DNA of 64,000 bases from Collinsella sp. (GTDB lineage: Bacteria > Actinomycetota > Coriobacteriia > Coriobacteriales > Coriobacteriaceae), in NCBI GenBank assembly GCA_019419455.1, contig DXZW01000013.1, positions 39,934 to 103,933 on the forward strand, read 5' to 3'. This document shows, one piece after another, positions 42,165-51,221 of this stretch. A program made the position numbers and the translations under genes. Within the stretch, counting starts at the first letter, position 1, and every line of letters begins with the position of its first letter. The notes beneath the pieces are model-generated. The model was given only the letters and a program-made list of their open reading frames with translations. It was not told where the DNA came from and ran no database searches.

Positions 42165-43622
42165 ATGTCAATCGAATCGAGCTTGTCCCTCTTTGCCATG
42201 GTGGCGATCGCCGTCCCCATGCTGGGCTCCCTGCTCATCGTCATGCTGCCGCGTCCCTACGCTAAATGGATCTGCGCCTTTGCCGGCGGCATCGCCACGG
42301 TCGCTTCCGTTGGCTTGGCCGCGACGTTTGCCGGAAACGGCATGAACGCGGTCGATGTAACCTGGGCGAGTATGGGCCAGACCTTGGTCATGGGCTTCAT
42401 ATTCGACCGGATGAGCACGCTGCTCGCACCCGCGTTCGTCGCTATCGGCCTGCTCGTCGTCATCTATTCGTTCCCGTACATGAGCGATAAGAATAAGGAG
42501 CATCCCGACGCGCCCCGTCGTCGCTTCTACGTGTACTTCTCCACGTTCATCGGCGCCATGGCCGGTCTCGCCTACAGCTCCACCATCGTCGGCCAGCTCG
42601 TTTTCTTCGAGATCACCGGTGTGTGCTCCTGGGGCCTCATCAGCTACTACATGACGCCCACGGCCAAGAAGGCCGGTATGAAGGCGCTCATCATCACCCA
42701 TATCGGCGCTCTGGGACTCTACATCGGCGCGGCCTTCCTGTTCGCCGGAACCGGCACGTTCGCGCTGAGCGCGATCTCCCAGCTCGATTCCGGTATGAAG
42801 ACCGTCGTGCTGCTGCTCATCCTGTTCGCTGCTTGGGCCAAGTCCGCCCAGTTCCCGCTCTACATGTGGCTGCCCTCCGCAATGGAGGCCCCCACGCCCG
42901 TTTCCGCCTACCTTCATGGCGCGTCCATGGTTAAGGTCGGCGTGTGCGTGTTCGCCCGCGCTCTTGCGAGCGCCGGCGATATCCCCGAGATCGTCGGTTG
43001 GGTCGCCATCATCGACGCCGTCGTGACCATGCTCTTCGGCTTCCTCATGTACCTGCCCCAGAAGGATATGAAGCGCCTGCTCGCCTTCTCGACGATCGCG
43101 CAGCTCGCCTACGTGTTCTTTGGCCTGGGCCTCTCCGTGTTCGGAAGCCAGATGGCGTTTAGCGGCGCCGTCGAGCACATCTTCAACCACGCGTTCACCA
43201 AGACCCTGTTCTTCCTCATCGCTGGCTCTCTCAGCTTCACGCTGGGAACCCGTATGCTGCCCAAGATCCAGGGCCTCATGAAGAAGTACCCGGTCACGGG
43301 CGTGGGCTTTGCGGTCGCCGCGACCGCTATCGCCGGCGTGCCCCCCATGAGCACGTTCTTTTCCAAGTTCCAGATCATTTCCGGTGGCTTCGCGGTTGGT
43401 GCTACCAACACGGTCATCTTTGTCCTCGTGTGCGTCATGGTCGTCGAGACCGTCGCCACCTTCGCATGGTTCCTGCGTTGGATGGGTAAGGTCCTGCCCG
43501 GTGAGCCGAGCGAGACCGTGGCCGCCGGCCAGCCCCTTCCGCGCGCCATGGCGTTCGTGTTCGTCGTCCTCATGATCATGGTCGTCGTCGCCGGTCCTCT
43601 GTCCTCTAGTTGGATGGGTTAG
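42165..43622 (+). CDS. hyfD: hydrogenase-4 subunit D (antiporter-like)
   Basis: A 485-residue antiporter-like subunit of the NuoL/M/N type, with about 14 helices. SAQFPLYMWLPSAMEAPTPVSAYLHGA is the characteristic block (shown here in two parts: SAQFPLYMWLPSAM and EAPTPVSAYLHGA). HIFNHAFTKTLFFL and the charged residues of helices 7-8 are conserved. With hyfB and hyfF it gives three proton-channel candidates, as in FHL-2 and complex I. It starts 16 bases after hyfC. Confidence 0.9.
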   Translation: MSIESSLSLFAMVAIAVPMLGSLLIVMLPRPYAKWICAFAGGIATVASVGLAATFAGNGMNAVDVTWASMGQTLVMGFIFDRMSTLLAPAFVAIGLLVVIYSFPYMSDKNKEHPDAPRRRFYVYFSTFIGAMAGLAYSSTIVGQLVFFEITGVCSWGLISYYMTPTAKKAGMKALIITHIGALGLYIGAAFLFAGTGTFALSAISQLDSGMKTVVLLLILFAAWAKSAQFPLYMWLPSAMEAPTPVSAYLHGASMVKVGVCVFARALASAGDIPEIVGWVAIIDAVVTMLFGFLMYLPQKDMKRLLAFSTIAQLAYVFFGLGLSVFGSQMAFSGAVEHIFNHAFTKTLFFLIAGSLSFTLGTRMLPKIQGLMKKYPVTGVGFAVAATAIAGVPPMSTFFSKFQIISGGFAVGATNTVIFVLVCVMVVETVATFAWFLRWMGKVLPGEPSETVAAGQPLPRAMAFVFVVLMIMVVVAGPLSSSWMG

Positions 43623-43632
43623 GAGGTAGGAC

Positions 43633-44286
43633 ATGGGTTATTCGTTAGTCAATATCCTGGGCGGTCTTCTGATCGTGACCTCCACCATGGTGGTCGTCTC
43701 GAAGACCATCCCGTCCGCCATCAAGTGGTACGCGATCCAGTCGGTTGTCCTGGTGGGCGTGCTGCTCACCCTGGGCCTCACCACCGGTGCCACCGAGCTT
43801 CTCATGTGGGCCGCGTCGGCCTTCGTCACCAAGGTGATCCTCGTTCCGTTCATTCTCAACCGTGCCTACAAGAAGATGGGTTCGCCTGCCGATAGCACGC
43901 TGACCTCCTCCATCAAGCCGGCCTGGACCATCATCCTCACCGGTCTGGAGGTGGCCGTCTGCTTCGCGGTGGTCACGCGCCTGAGCCTGCCCACCGCCGA
44001 GGTGGCCACTCCGGCCCTCGCCATCAGCTTCGCGCACTTCTTCGTCGGCCTCACGTGCATCATCTCCCAGCGCAACATCCTCAAGCAGATCTTCGGGTAC
44101 TGCCTTATGGAGAACGGTAGCCACGTGACGCTCGCTCTGCTCGCGCCCACGGCCCCCGAGATCATCGAGATCGGCATCGCCACCGACGCCATCTTCGCCG
44201 TCATCATCATGTCCGCCGTCGTCGTGAGGATTTGGAACGACACCAAGTCGCTCGACTCCCACGACCTGACCGAATTGAAGGGGTAG
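43633..44286 (+). CDS. hyfE: hydrogenase-4 subunit E (NuoK-like)
   Basis: A 217-residue membrane protein of the HyfE family, related to NuoK/MrpC, with about six helices. The C-terminal half carries FGYCLMENGSHVTLALLAPTA, the conserved family block containing a glutamate in a membrane helix. It starts 10 bases after hyfD and ends 3 bases before hyfF, so the genes are one transcript. A role in ion translocation within the membrane arm is known for the family. Confidence 0.9.
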   Translation: MGYSLVNILGGLLIVTSTMVVVSKTIPSAIKWYAIQSVVLVGVLLTLGLTTGATELLMWAASAFVTKVILVPFILNRAYKKMGSPADSTLTSSIKPAWTIILTGLEVAVCFAVVTRLSLPTAEVATPALAISFAHFFVGLTCIISQRNILKQIFGYCLMENGSHVTLALLAPTAPEIIEIGIATDAIFAVIIMSAVVVRIWNDTKSLDSHDLTELKG

Positions 44287-44289
44287 GCC

Positions 44290-45855
44290 ATGGATGTTTC
44301 AATGCTGACGGTCGCCCTGCTCGCTTGTCCTCTCGTGTTCTCCCTGATTATGGCTGCGCTCCCCAAGACGACGTCCTACAACGTCTTCGCGGGGCTCAAC
44401 ACCATCTCCGTCGCGGCGACCCTTGTCCTTTCGGTCGTCACCGCGGGAACCATGCTCTCGAGCGGGCAGAATATCGACGCTTTGGGCCTGTGGCTCCATC
44501 TCGATTCGCTCTCGTCGATCTTCGTCCTTCTGGTAGGCATCATCGGGTTCATCACCGGCGTGTACTCCATCTCCTATATCAAGATCGATATCGAGGAGAA
44601 GACCATGCCGGCCGAGCGCACCAAGCAGTACTACGCGCTGTTCAGCCTGTTCGTCTTCACGATGCTGCTCGCCTGCCTGTCCAACAACATCATCCTCACC
44701 TGGGCGGCGGTCGAGACCACTACGCTGTCGACCGTGTTCCTCGTGGGCATCTACAAGAACAAGCAGGCGCTCGAGGCGTCTTGGAAGTACGCGATGGTCT
44801 GCACCGCCGGTGTGGCCTTCGGCCTGTTCGGCACGCTGCTCATCTACGCGAACGCCGCCGATATCATGCCCAACGCGCATGAGGCCGCCTTCCTCACCTC
44901 CATCATGCCCTACGCCGACCAGTTCGACCCGATGCTCGTGCGCCTCGCGTTCGCGTTCATCGTCATCGGCTTCGGCACCAAGGCGGGCCTGTTCCCCATG
45001 CACACCTGGCTGCCCGACGCGCACTCCCAGGCTCCGAGCCCGGTCTCCGCGCTGCTCTCGGGCGTGCTGCTCAAGTGCGCCATGCTGGTGATCATCCGCT
45101 TCTACTCCCTGTCCATCATCACGGTGGGCGACACCTATCCGCGAACGCTCCTGCTCATCCTGGGCACGCTGTCCATCCTGGTGGCTGCCCTGTGCATCTT
45201 CAAGCAGGACGATATCAAGCGCCGCTTCGCGTACTCCTCCGTCGACAACGTCGGCGTGGTCGCGCTGTGCCTGGGTATCGGTGGCCCGCTCGGTATCGCC
45301 GCCTGCCTGCTGCACTGCATCTTCCACGGCTTCACGAAGGCGCTCGCCTTCTGCATGGCCGGTAACATCCAGCACATCTACCACACCCGCGACCTGAACA
45401 AGATCAAGGGCGTCGTCGAGATCGCTCCCGTCACGGCAGCGCTCACCATCATCGCCCTGCTCGCGCTCGCCGCCTTCCCGCCGTTCGCCCTGTTCATCTC
45501 CGAGTTCCTCACCTTCGTGGCCGGCGTTCAGTCCGGTCCCATCTGGGTGGTCGTGCTCGTGGCCATCGGCCTCACCGGCGTGTACTTCGCCCTTACCGGC
45601 ATCGCGCTCAAGTCCATCTTCGGCAAGGCGCCCGAGGGCATGAAGCGCCACGAGGTGCCCGCCCTCATGATCATCCCCGAGATCGCCCTCGCGATCGTGG
45701 TCATGTGGTTCGGTATCGCCACCCCGGTCGCCATCACGAGCGGCGTCGAGGATGCAACGTCCGTCGTTTTGAACCAGAGCGTCGAAGAGCTCCACGAGGC
45801 CCCTCTCTACCGCATGGTGTTCAGTTCCCAGACCAAGACAAGTGAGGTGAATTAG
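44290..45855 (+). CDS. hyfF: hydrogenase-4 subunit F (antiporter-like)
   Basis: A 521-residue antiporter-like subunit with about 14 helices. GFGTKAGLFPMHTWLPDAHS and ALLSGVLLKCAMLVIIR are the characteristic motifs of NuoM/HyfF proteins; YSSVDNVGVVALCLG and HCIFHGFTKALAFCMAGN carry the conserved charged and His residues. It completes the B-C-D-E-F membrane arm. It starts 3 bases after hyfE and stops 4 bases before hyfG. Confidence 0.92.
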   Translation: MDVSMLTVALLACPLVFSLIMAALPKTTSYNVFAGLNTISVAATLVLSVVTAGTMLSSGQNIDALGLWLHLDSLSSIFVLLVGIIGFITGVYSISYIKIDIEEKTMPAERTKQYYALFSLFVFTMLLACLSNNIILTWAAVETTTLSTVFLVGIYKNKQALEASWKYAMVCTAGVAFGLFGTLLIYANAADIMPNAHEAAFLTSIMPYADQFDPMLVRLAFAFIVIGFGTKAGLFPMHTWLPDAHSQAPSPVSALLSGVLLKCAMLVIIRFYSLSIITVGDTYPRTLLLILGTLSILVAALCIFKQDDIKRRFAYSSVDNVGVVALCLGIGGPLGIAACLLHCIFHGFTKALAFCMAGNIQHIYHTRDLNKIKGVVEIAPVTAALTIIALLALAAFPPFALFISEFLTFVAGVQSGPIWVVVLVAIGLTGVYFALTGIALKSIFGKAPEGMKRHEVPALMIIPEIALAIVVMWFGIATPVAITSGVEDATSVVLNQSVEELHEAPLYRMVFSSQTKTSEVN

Positions 45856-45859
45856 CACC

Positions 45860-47632
45860 ATGGCAGAACCTGAAAAGAAGGACTACGCTCGTCGCTGCGA
45901 AAGCCACGTCGAGGCCCTGCGTGCTGCAGTGCCGGGCGCTATCGAGAAGGTCGAATGGCAGTGCGAGGACCAGCTGACGATCACCGTCAAGCTGGACCGT
46001 CTGCCCGAGGCCGTCCACTACCTGTATTACGAGCGCTACGGCTGGATTCCTGTGATTGTCGGCAACGACGAGCGCAGCCTGTGCGGCCGTTACGCCGTGT
46101 ACTACGTCATCTCCATGGAGGGGGAGGACCCCGGCTGGGTTACCGTGCGTGCCGAGGTCGACCCCGCCAAGATGACGTTCCCGTCCGTGACGCCGTTCGT
46201 CCCCGCCTGCGTGTGGGGCGAGCGCGAGCTGCGCGATATGTTTGGCCTGATTCCCGAGGGTCTGCCCGACCGCCGTCGCCTGGTGCTTCCCGACGATTGG
46301 CCCAGCGGGCTGTACCCGTTGCGCAAGGATTCGATGGATTACCGTTTCCGCCCCGCCCCCGCGAGCGACATGGAAAACTACGAATTCCTGGCCGACACCA
46401 AGGGCAAGGAGACTACGCTCGTCCCCATGGGACCGCTGCACATCACCTCCGACGAGCCCGGCCACTTCCGCCTGTTCGTGGAGGGCGAGACGATCGTCGA
46501 TGCCGACTACCGCCTGTTCTACGTGCATCGCGGTATGGAGAAGGTCGCCGAGACGCGCCTGAACTATGATGCCGTGACGTTCCTTGCCGACCGTATCTGC
46601 GGTATCTGCGGCTGCGCCCACTCGGTGGCCTACGCCGAGGCTGTCGAGCGCGCCCAGGGCATTCACGTCCCGCCGCGCGCGCAGTACATCCGCGCCATCA
46701 TGCTCGAGGTCGAGCGCCTGCACTCGCACCTGCTCAACATTGGCCTCGCATCGCACTACACCGGCTTCGATTCCGGCTTCCAGCAGTTCTTCCGCGTTCG
46801 CGAGAGGTCCATGGACCTGGCCGAGAAACTCTCCGGCCACCGCAAGACCTACGGCCTCAATGTGATCGGTGGCGTGCGTCGCGACATCTTGGCCGAGCAG
46901 AAACTCTCCACGCTCACGACCATCCACCAGCTGCGCTCCGAGGTCCAGGAGCTCGTCGACGTTTTGCTCTCCACGCCCAACTTTATTGAGCGCACGAGCG
47001 GCATCGGCATTCTCGACCGTAAGATCGCCCGCGACTTTTCGCCGGTCGGCCCGCTCATGCGTGGTTCGGGCTATGCCCGCGACGTGCGCTTCGACCATCC
47101 CTTCGACGGCTACGCCGATCCGGACGTCATGAAGATGCATGCCGCCACGGCCGACACCTGCGACGCCTTCGGCCGTACCGCCGTGCGTATCCAGGAGGTC
47201 TACGATTCGATCGACATGATCGAGACCATGCTCGAGAACTGCCCGTCGGGCCCCATCCTCACCACGGATTGGGAGTACACCCCGCACAAGTACGCTATCG
47301 GCGCCACCGAGGCGCCGCGCGGCGAGGACGTGCACTGGGCCATGCTCGGCAATAACCAGAAGTGCTATCGCTGGCGCGCCAAGGCCGCCACGTACAGCAA
47401 CTGGCCGGTTCTGCGCTACATGTTCCGCGGCAACACCGTGGGCGACGCTGCGCTGATCGTCGGCTCGCTCGATCCGTGCTACTCCTGCACCGACCGCGTG
47501 ACGGTGACCGATGTCGCCGCCAAGCGCGACCACGTGCTCGACAAGGAGCAGTTCGAGAACGTCTGGCGCGACAAGTCTCCGCTTGCGGGCGAGGGCACCA
47601 TGGCCGCTCCGCTCGATGAGGAGGCGCTCTAA
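45860..47632 (+). CDS. hyfG: [NiFe]-hydrogenase large subunit, group 4 (HyfG/HycE)
   Basis: Catalytic hydrogenase subunit making H2 from protons. The 590-residue protein fuses an N-terminal NuoC-like domain (about residues 1-170, with WGERELRDMFGLIPEG) to the NuoD-like large subunit. The nickel-iron ligands are in RICGICGCAHS and DPCYSCTDR. The latter is followed by about 40 residues that would be cut off by the HycI protease after the arginine, as in HycE. No ligand cysteine is missing. It starts 4 bases after hyfF. Evidence supports an active enzyme. Confidence 0.95.
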   Translation: MAEPEKKDYARRCESHVEALRAAVPGAIEKVEWQCEDQLTITVKLDRLPEAVHYLYYERYGWIPVIVGNDERSLCGRYAVYYVISMEGEDPGWVTVRAEVDPAKMTFPSVTPFVPACVWGERELRDMFGLIPEGLPDRRRLVLPDDWPSGLYPLRKDSMDYRFRPAPASDMENYEFLADTKGKETTLVPMGPLHITSDEPGHFRLFVEGETIVDADYRLFYVHRGMEKVAETRLNYDAVTFLADRICGICGCAHSVAYAEAVERAQGIHVPPRAQYIRAIMLEVERLHSHLLNIGLASHYTGFDSGFQQFFRVRERSMDLAEKLSGHRKTYGLNVIGGVRRDILAEQKLSTLTTIHQLRSEVQELVDVLLSTPNFIERTSGIGILDRKIARDFSPVGPLMRGSGYARDVRFDHPFDGYADPDVMKMHAATADTCDAFGRTAVRIQEVYDSIDMIETMLENCPSGPILTTDWEYTPHKYAIGATEAPRGEDVHWAMLGNNQKCYRWRAKAATYSNWPVLRYMFRGNTVGDAALIVGSLDPCYSCTDRVTVTDVAAKRDHVLDKEQFENVWRDKSPLAGEGTMAAPLDEEAL

Positions 47633-47633
47633 T

Positions 47634-48350
47634 ATGCTGAAGCTTTGGAAGGTCAACGCCAAGGCCGGCGACGCGACGGTCAAGTACCCGTTTGCGCCGT
47701 TCCCCACCAACAAGGACATGCGCGGCAAGCCCGAGCACAACGCCGAGCTCTGCATCGCCTGCGGTGCCTGCGGCGTGGCGTGCCCGGCCGATGCCATTCG
47801 CATGGACACCGACCTTGCGGCCGATACCATCACCTGGTCGATCGACTACGGTCGCTGCATCTTTTGCGGCCGCTGCGAGGAAGCCTGCCCCATGGAGGCC
47901 ATCAAGCTCACCGAGGAGTTTGAGCTGGCCGTCATGAGCAAGGACGACCTCACCAGCAAAAGCGTCTACACGCTCGAGCATTGTTCGCGTTGCGGTAAGC
48001 CGTTTGCCCCGCACAAGGAGATCGACTACGCCAAGCGCCTGCTGCAAAAGGCCGGCGGCATGGAGGCCGAGCAGGCTGCCCGTACCGTCGGTATGTGCCA
48101 AGAGTGCAAGCGCGAGCTCGACGCCCTGCGCGCCGCATCGGCCGTAAAGACCGGCAACGCGCACGGCATGGCTGCCAACGAGACGCTTGCGTCCGGCGAG
48201 CCCCAGGGCCCCGGCATGGAGTATCTGGGCGGCCACGGCGTGAACCCGGAGTATATCGACCGCGAGCTCAACCCCGATGCGCCCGAGATTCCCGCCGGTC
48301 CGGCGCCGGTCGAGGGCATCATCATGGATTTTGAAACGAAGGAGGAGTAA
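47634..48350 (+). CDS. hyfH: hydrogenase ferredoxin-like subunit (HyfH/HycF)
   Basis: A 238-residue protein related to NuoI with two [4Fe-4S] motifs, CIACGACGVAC and CIFCGRCEEAC, plus two extra CxxC pairs (HCSRCGKPFAP and GMCQECKREL) and an extended C-terminus, as in HycF/HyfH. It carries electrons from the polyferredoxin to the small subunit. The ATG at 47634 begins one base after the hyfG stop. The C-terminal 70 residues are low-complexity and poorly conserved. Confidence 0.92.
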   Translation: MLKLWKVNAKAGDATVKYPFAPFPTNKDMRGKPEHNAELCIACGACGVACPADAIRMDTDLAADTITWSIDYGRCIFCGRCEEACPMEAIKLTEEFELAVMSKDDLTSKSVYTLEHCSRCGKPFAPHKEIDYAKRLLQKAGGMEAEQAARTVGMCQECKRELDALRAASAVKTGNAHGMAANETLASGEPQGPGMEYLGGHGVNPEYIDRELNPDAPEIPAGPAPVEGIIMDFETKEE

Positions 48351-48352
48351 CC

Positions 48353-49135
48353 ATGGCCGAACCCACGCTTTTGCCCGAGCGGCTTCAGTACCGCCCGACC
48401 AAGATCGAGCTCGACGAGAGCATCGAGAAGGCCAAGGCGACCCTTCTTAAGAAGATCAAGCGCTCGGTGTACGTCTACCGCGTCGACTGCGGCGGCTGCA
48501 ACGGCTGCGAGATCGAGATCTTCGGTTCCATCACGCCCGTCTTCGACGTCGAGCGCTTTGGCATCAAGGTCGTGCCTTCGCCCCGTCACGCCGATGTGCT
48601 GCTGTACACCGGTGCCGTGACGCGTGCCATGCGCATGCCGGCCCTGCGCGCCTTTGAGGCCGCACCCGATCCCAAGATCGTGGTGTCCTATGGCGCGTGC
48701 GGCTGCACCGGCGGCATCTTCTACGACAACTACTGCGTCTGGGGCGGCACGGATAAGATTCTGCCGGTCGATGTCTACATCCCCGGCTGCCCGCCCAGCC
48801 CCGCGCAGACCGTCTACGGCTTTGCTATGGCACTCGGTCTGCTGGACCAAAAGCTGCATGCCGAGACCACGGTGGAGGCCGCCGGCGAACAGGCCGATAT
48901 CCTGCACCCCGGCGTGCCATACAAGCTGCGCGTTGCCATCGAGCGCGAGGCTCGTGCCATGAGCGGCTACCGTTACGGTCGCGACCTGGCCAACGAGTTC
49001 ATGGATACGCTCGAGGGCGCGCCCAAGGGCGATATCCGCGGTGCCATGGCGCTGCTCATCGACAAGCAGGACGATCCGCGCCGCGTCGAGGTGTACTCGG
49101 CGCTGCAGGATCTGGTGCTGGCCGGAGGTCGCTAG
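48353..49135 (+). CDS. hyfI: hydrogenase small subunit (NuoB-like HyfI/HycG)
   Basis: A 260-residue NuoB-like small subunit holding the proximal [4Fe-4S] cluster next to the NiFe site. The cysteines lie in DCGGCNGCEIEIF, SYGACGCTGG and PGCPPSP, the group 4 hydrogenase pattern. The C-terminal part contains the longer tail of HyfI/HycG. It starts 3 bases after hyfH and ends directly at the hycH start. Confidence 0.94.
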   Translation: MAEPTLLPERLQYRPTKIELDESIEKAKATLLKKIKRSVYVYRVDCGGCNGCEIEIFGSITPVFDVERFGIKVVPSPRHADVLLYTGAVTRAMRMPALRAFEAAPDPKIVVSYGACGCTGGIFYDNYCVWGGTDKILPVDVYIPGCPPSPAQTVYGFAMALGLLDQKLHAETTVEAAGEQADILHPGVPYKLRVAIEREARAMSGYRYGRDLANEFMDTLEGAPKGDIRGAMALLIDKQDDPRRVEVYSALQDLVLAGGR

Positions 49136-49717
49136 ATGGAGCTCACGGACCGCTCTGGTTACTTTGCGGGCCCCGGCATGCTCGGCGGCTCTTTTGGCGA
49201 TGCCTCGCGCGCAAGCGACGAGGCCGCCGAGGGCGTCGCCGACCCCTGCCTGGGCCATGCGCCCGACCAAGTGGTCTTCTATGAGCTCACGCGTAAGTTT
49301 GTGGAGACCGAGGAAGACGTTCCCCAGGAGGCCTGCGACGTGCTGTACTACACGCTCGCCGTGGGCCACCACACCGGCGTGCTCGACTGCTTTGAGCCGC
49401 GCCTGTCGGTGCCGGTGAACGTTTTCTATTCGCTCGTCGACGCGCTGCCGGAGGGGGAGGCCAAAACCAAGTTTGAGGCCATCCGCTCCTTTGGTGAGTG
49501 CCAGCTCGACAAGGCGGCGGTGCCGTCGCTGCTCGAGGCCTGCGATGCACTGCTCGACGATCGCGGTTTTCGCGGTTCTGCCAAGGCCGGCATCTCGGTG
49601 TTCGATGACGACTTTGGCCTGCATGCCCAGCAGGTCGCGTTCTTAATGAAGTTTCGCGATCTGGTTGAGCGCGTGCGCGATGTGTCGGGTGTGTATCTGA
49701 CGGGGAGGTTGCAGTAA
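49136..49717 (+). CDS. hycH: formate hydrogenlyase maturation protein HycH family
   Basis: A 193-residue protein of the HycH/HyfJ family, needed for maturation of the hydrogenase-3/4 large subunit; its precise step is unknown. Evidence: position directly after hyfI, length matching the family, and family-like stretches VVFYELTRKFVETEEDVP and VLYYTLAVGHHTGVLDCF. Its stop and the ATG of hycI share one base, so translation is coupled. There are no recognisable catalytic motifs. Confidence 0.82.
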   Translation: MELTDRSGYFAGPGMLGGSFGDASRASDEAAEGVADPCLGHAPDQVVFYELTRKFVETEEDVPQEACDVLYYTLAVGHHTGVLDCFEPRLSVPVNVFYSLVDALPEGEAKTKFEAIRSFGECQLDKAAVPSLLEACDALLDDRGFRGSAKAGISVFDDDFGLHAQQVAFLMKFRDLVERVRDVSGVYLTGRLQ

Positions 49718-50220
49718 TGGGTCGCGTTGTGGATGGTCGTGTGAACGGCGCCCCGTTTGCGGGTATCGTGCTCACGGCGGGAAGCGTGCTGCGTGCCGAC
49801 GATGCCGCCGGCCCCGTGCTCTCCAAAAAGATGGAGGACACGCCGCTTGCCGGCTGGTACACCATCGATGGCGGTCAGACGCCCGAGGACGACATCATCG
49901 AGGTCAAGCGCGAGCGTCCGCCGCGTCTGGTCTTGGTCGATGCCGCCGATATGGCGCTGCCCGTCGGCGCCATCCGCCTGCTCGACAAACGTGATGTGGC
50001 CCGCAAGTCGATGTTCACCACGCATTCGCTTCCTTTGTCGATTCTGATCGAAGAGATTGAGCAATCGTGCGAAGATATCGTCTTCATAGGGATTCAGCCG
50101 GGCGATACGGAGTTCTATAACCCCATGTCCCCGGAGGTCTTTGAGGCCGTCGACGCCGTGTACGACGCCGTGGCCGCCAACGACTTTTCCCACTTTGTCC
50201 GCTTGGGGCAAGAGCAATAG
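49717..50220 (+). CDS. hycI: hydrogenase maturation endopeptidase (HycI-like)
   Basis: A 167-residue aspartic-type hydrogenase protease that removes the C-terminal peptide from the hydrogenase large subunit once nickel is in place. The family motif GNxLRxDDGxGP appears as AGSVLRADDAAGP near the N-terminus, with the nickel-binding acidic residues in DDAAG, VLVDAADMAL and a later His/Asp region. The usual initial GN is AGS here, a slight departure. It overlaps hycH by one base, and its substrate HyfG is encoded four genes upstream. Confidence 0.87.
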   Translation: MGRVVDGRVNGAPFAGIVLTAGSVLRADDAAGPVLSKKMEDTPLAGWYTIDGGQTPEDDIIEVKRERPPRLVLVDAADMALPVGAIRLLDKRDVARKSMFTTHSLPLSILIEEIEQSCEDIVFIGIQPGDTEFYNPMSPEVFEAVDAVYDAVAANDFSHFVRLGQEQ

Positions 50221-50259
50221 GAGCGCTTGTCCCTGCTGATTAGGAAAGAAGTGATTGAC

Positions 50260-51099
50260 ATGGCAGATTCCAAGGCAGAATATCCCGCTCCCGATTGCCT
50301 GGCGCCCGCCGCGATCGAGGCCAAGACCGAGGCCGCCGGCGTGACCAAGGCTAACCTGCCGGTCGCTAAGGCCTTTCTGTTGGCAATGTTCGCCGGCGCG
50401 TTTATCGCCTTCGGCGGCCTGTTCTTTACGGTGTTTTTGAGCGACAGCACGCTGGGCTGGGGTGCCCAGCGCGTCGTGGGGGGCCTGTGCTTTTGCCTGG
50501 GCCTGGTGCTGGTGCTGGTGTGCGGCGCCGAGCTGTTTACCGGTAATTCGCTTATGGTCTGCGCGCTCAAGAGTAAAAAGATCACCCTGGCCCAGATGCT
50601 CAAGGCCTGGGCCGTCGTATGGGTCGGTAACTTTGTCGGTGCCCTGTTCATCGTCTTTTTGGTGTACATGGCCGGCATTTACAAGCTCAACGGCGAGGCG
50701 GTCGCCAATTCCATGGTGAGCGTCGCCGCCGGCAAGGTGACGGTCGACTGGGTGACGATCTTCTTCCGCGGCATCCTGTGCAACATCTTTGTGTGCCTGG
50801 CCGTGTGGATCGGTACCGCTGGCAAGACCGTGGTCGATAAGGTTGTGGGCATTCTGCTGCCCATCGCCGCCTTTGTGGCCTGCGGTTTTGAGCACTGCGT
50901 TGCCAACATGTATTTTTTGCCCATGGGCGCCGTGATGCATGCATGCGGCTATGGTGCCAAGGTCGCCGGCGCCGATGCGCTCAACGCTGCGGGCATTGCG
51001 TTTAACCTGTCCGCCGCCACGCTGGGCAACATCGTGGGCGGCGCGGTTCTGATCGCGCTCGGCTACTGGTTTATCTACGCCAAGAAGTCCGAGGCGTAA
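50260..51099 (+). CDS. focA: formate/nitrite transporter (FocA-like)
   Basis: A 279-residue membrane channel of the formate-nitrite family, forming a pentamer that passes formate into or out of the cell. Six helices are expected. The family motifs GAELFTGNSLMVCALKSKK and FEHCVANMYFLPMG (containing the selectivity histidine, and the E-H-C-V-A-N-M-Y signature) are visible. The ATG at 50260 is used because AGGAAAG lies ahead of it. It ends the FHL operon 40 bases after hycI and is followed by a strong terminator. It supplies formate to FdhF. Confidence 0.93.
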   Translation: MADSKAEYPAPDCLAPAAIEAKTEAAGVTKANLPVAKAFLLAMFAGAFIAFGGLFFTVFLSDSTLGWGAQRVVGGLCFCLGLVLVLVCGAELFTGNSLMVCALKSKKITLAQMLKAWAVVWVGNFVGALFIVFLVYMAGIYKLNGEAVANSMVSVAAGKVTVDWVTIFFRGILCNIFVCLAVWIGTAGKTVVDKVVGILLPIAAFVACGFEHCVANMYFLPMGAVMHACGYGAKVAGADALNAAGIAFNLSAATLGNIVGGAVLIALGYWFIYAKKSEA

Positions 51100-51120
51100 G
51101 GTATCGTCTGTTTGACGTTG

Positions 51121-51157
51121 GGCCTCCCGCGGGGCGTTGCCGTGCGGGAGGCTTTTT
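51121..51157 (+). terminator. terminator of the FHL operon
   Basis: GCCTCCCGC pairs perfectly with GCGGGAGGC across a 13-base loop, followed by TTTTTGG, about 20 bases after the focA stop. Confidence 0.85.
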
Positions 51158-51221
51158 GGGTCTGGGGCTCGTTGCCGGGCTTTTGGCCTGTTGTGTTTGG
51201 CTGATGAAAGGGGTAATCGAG

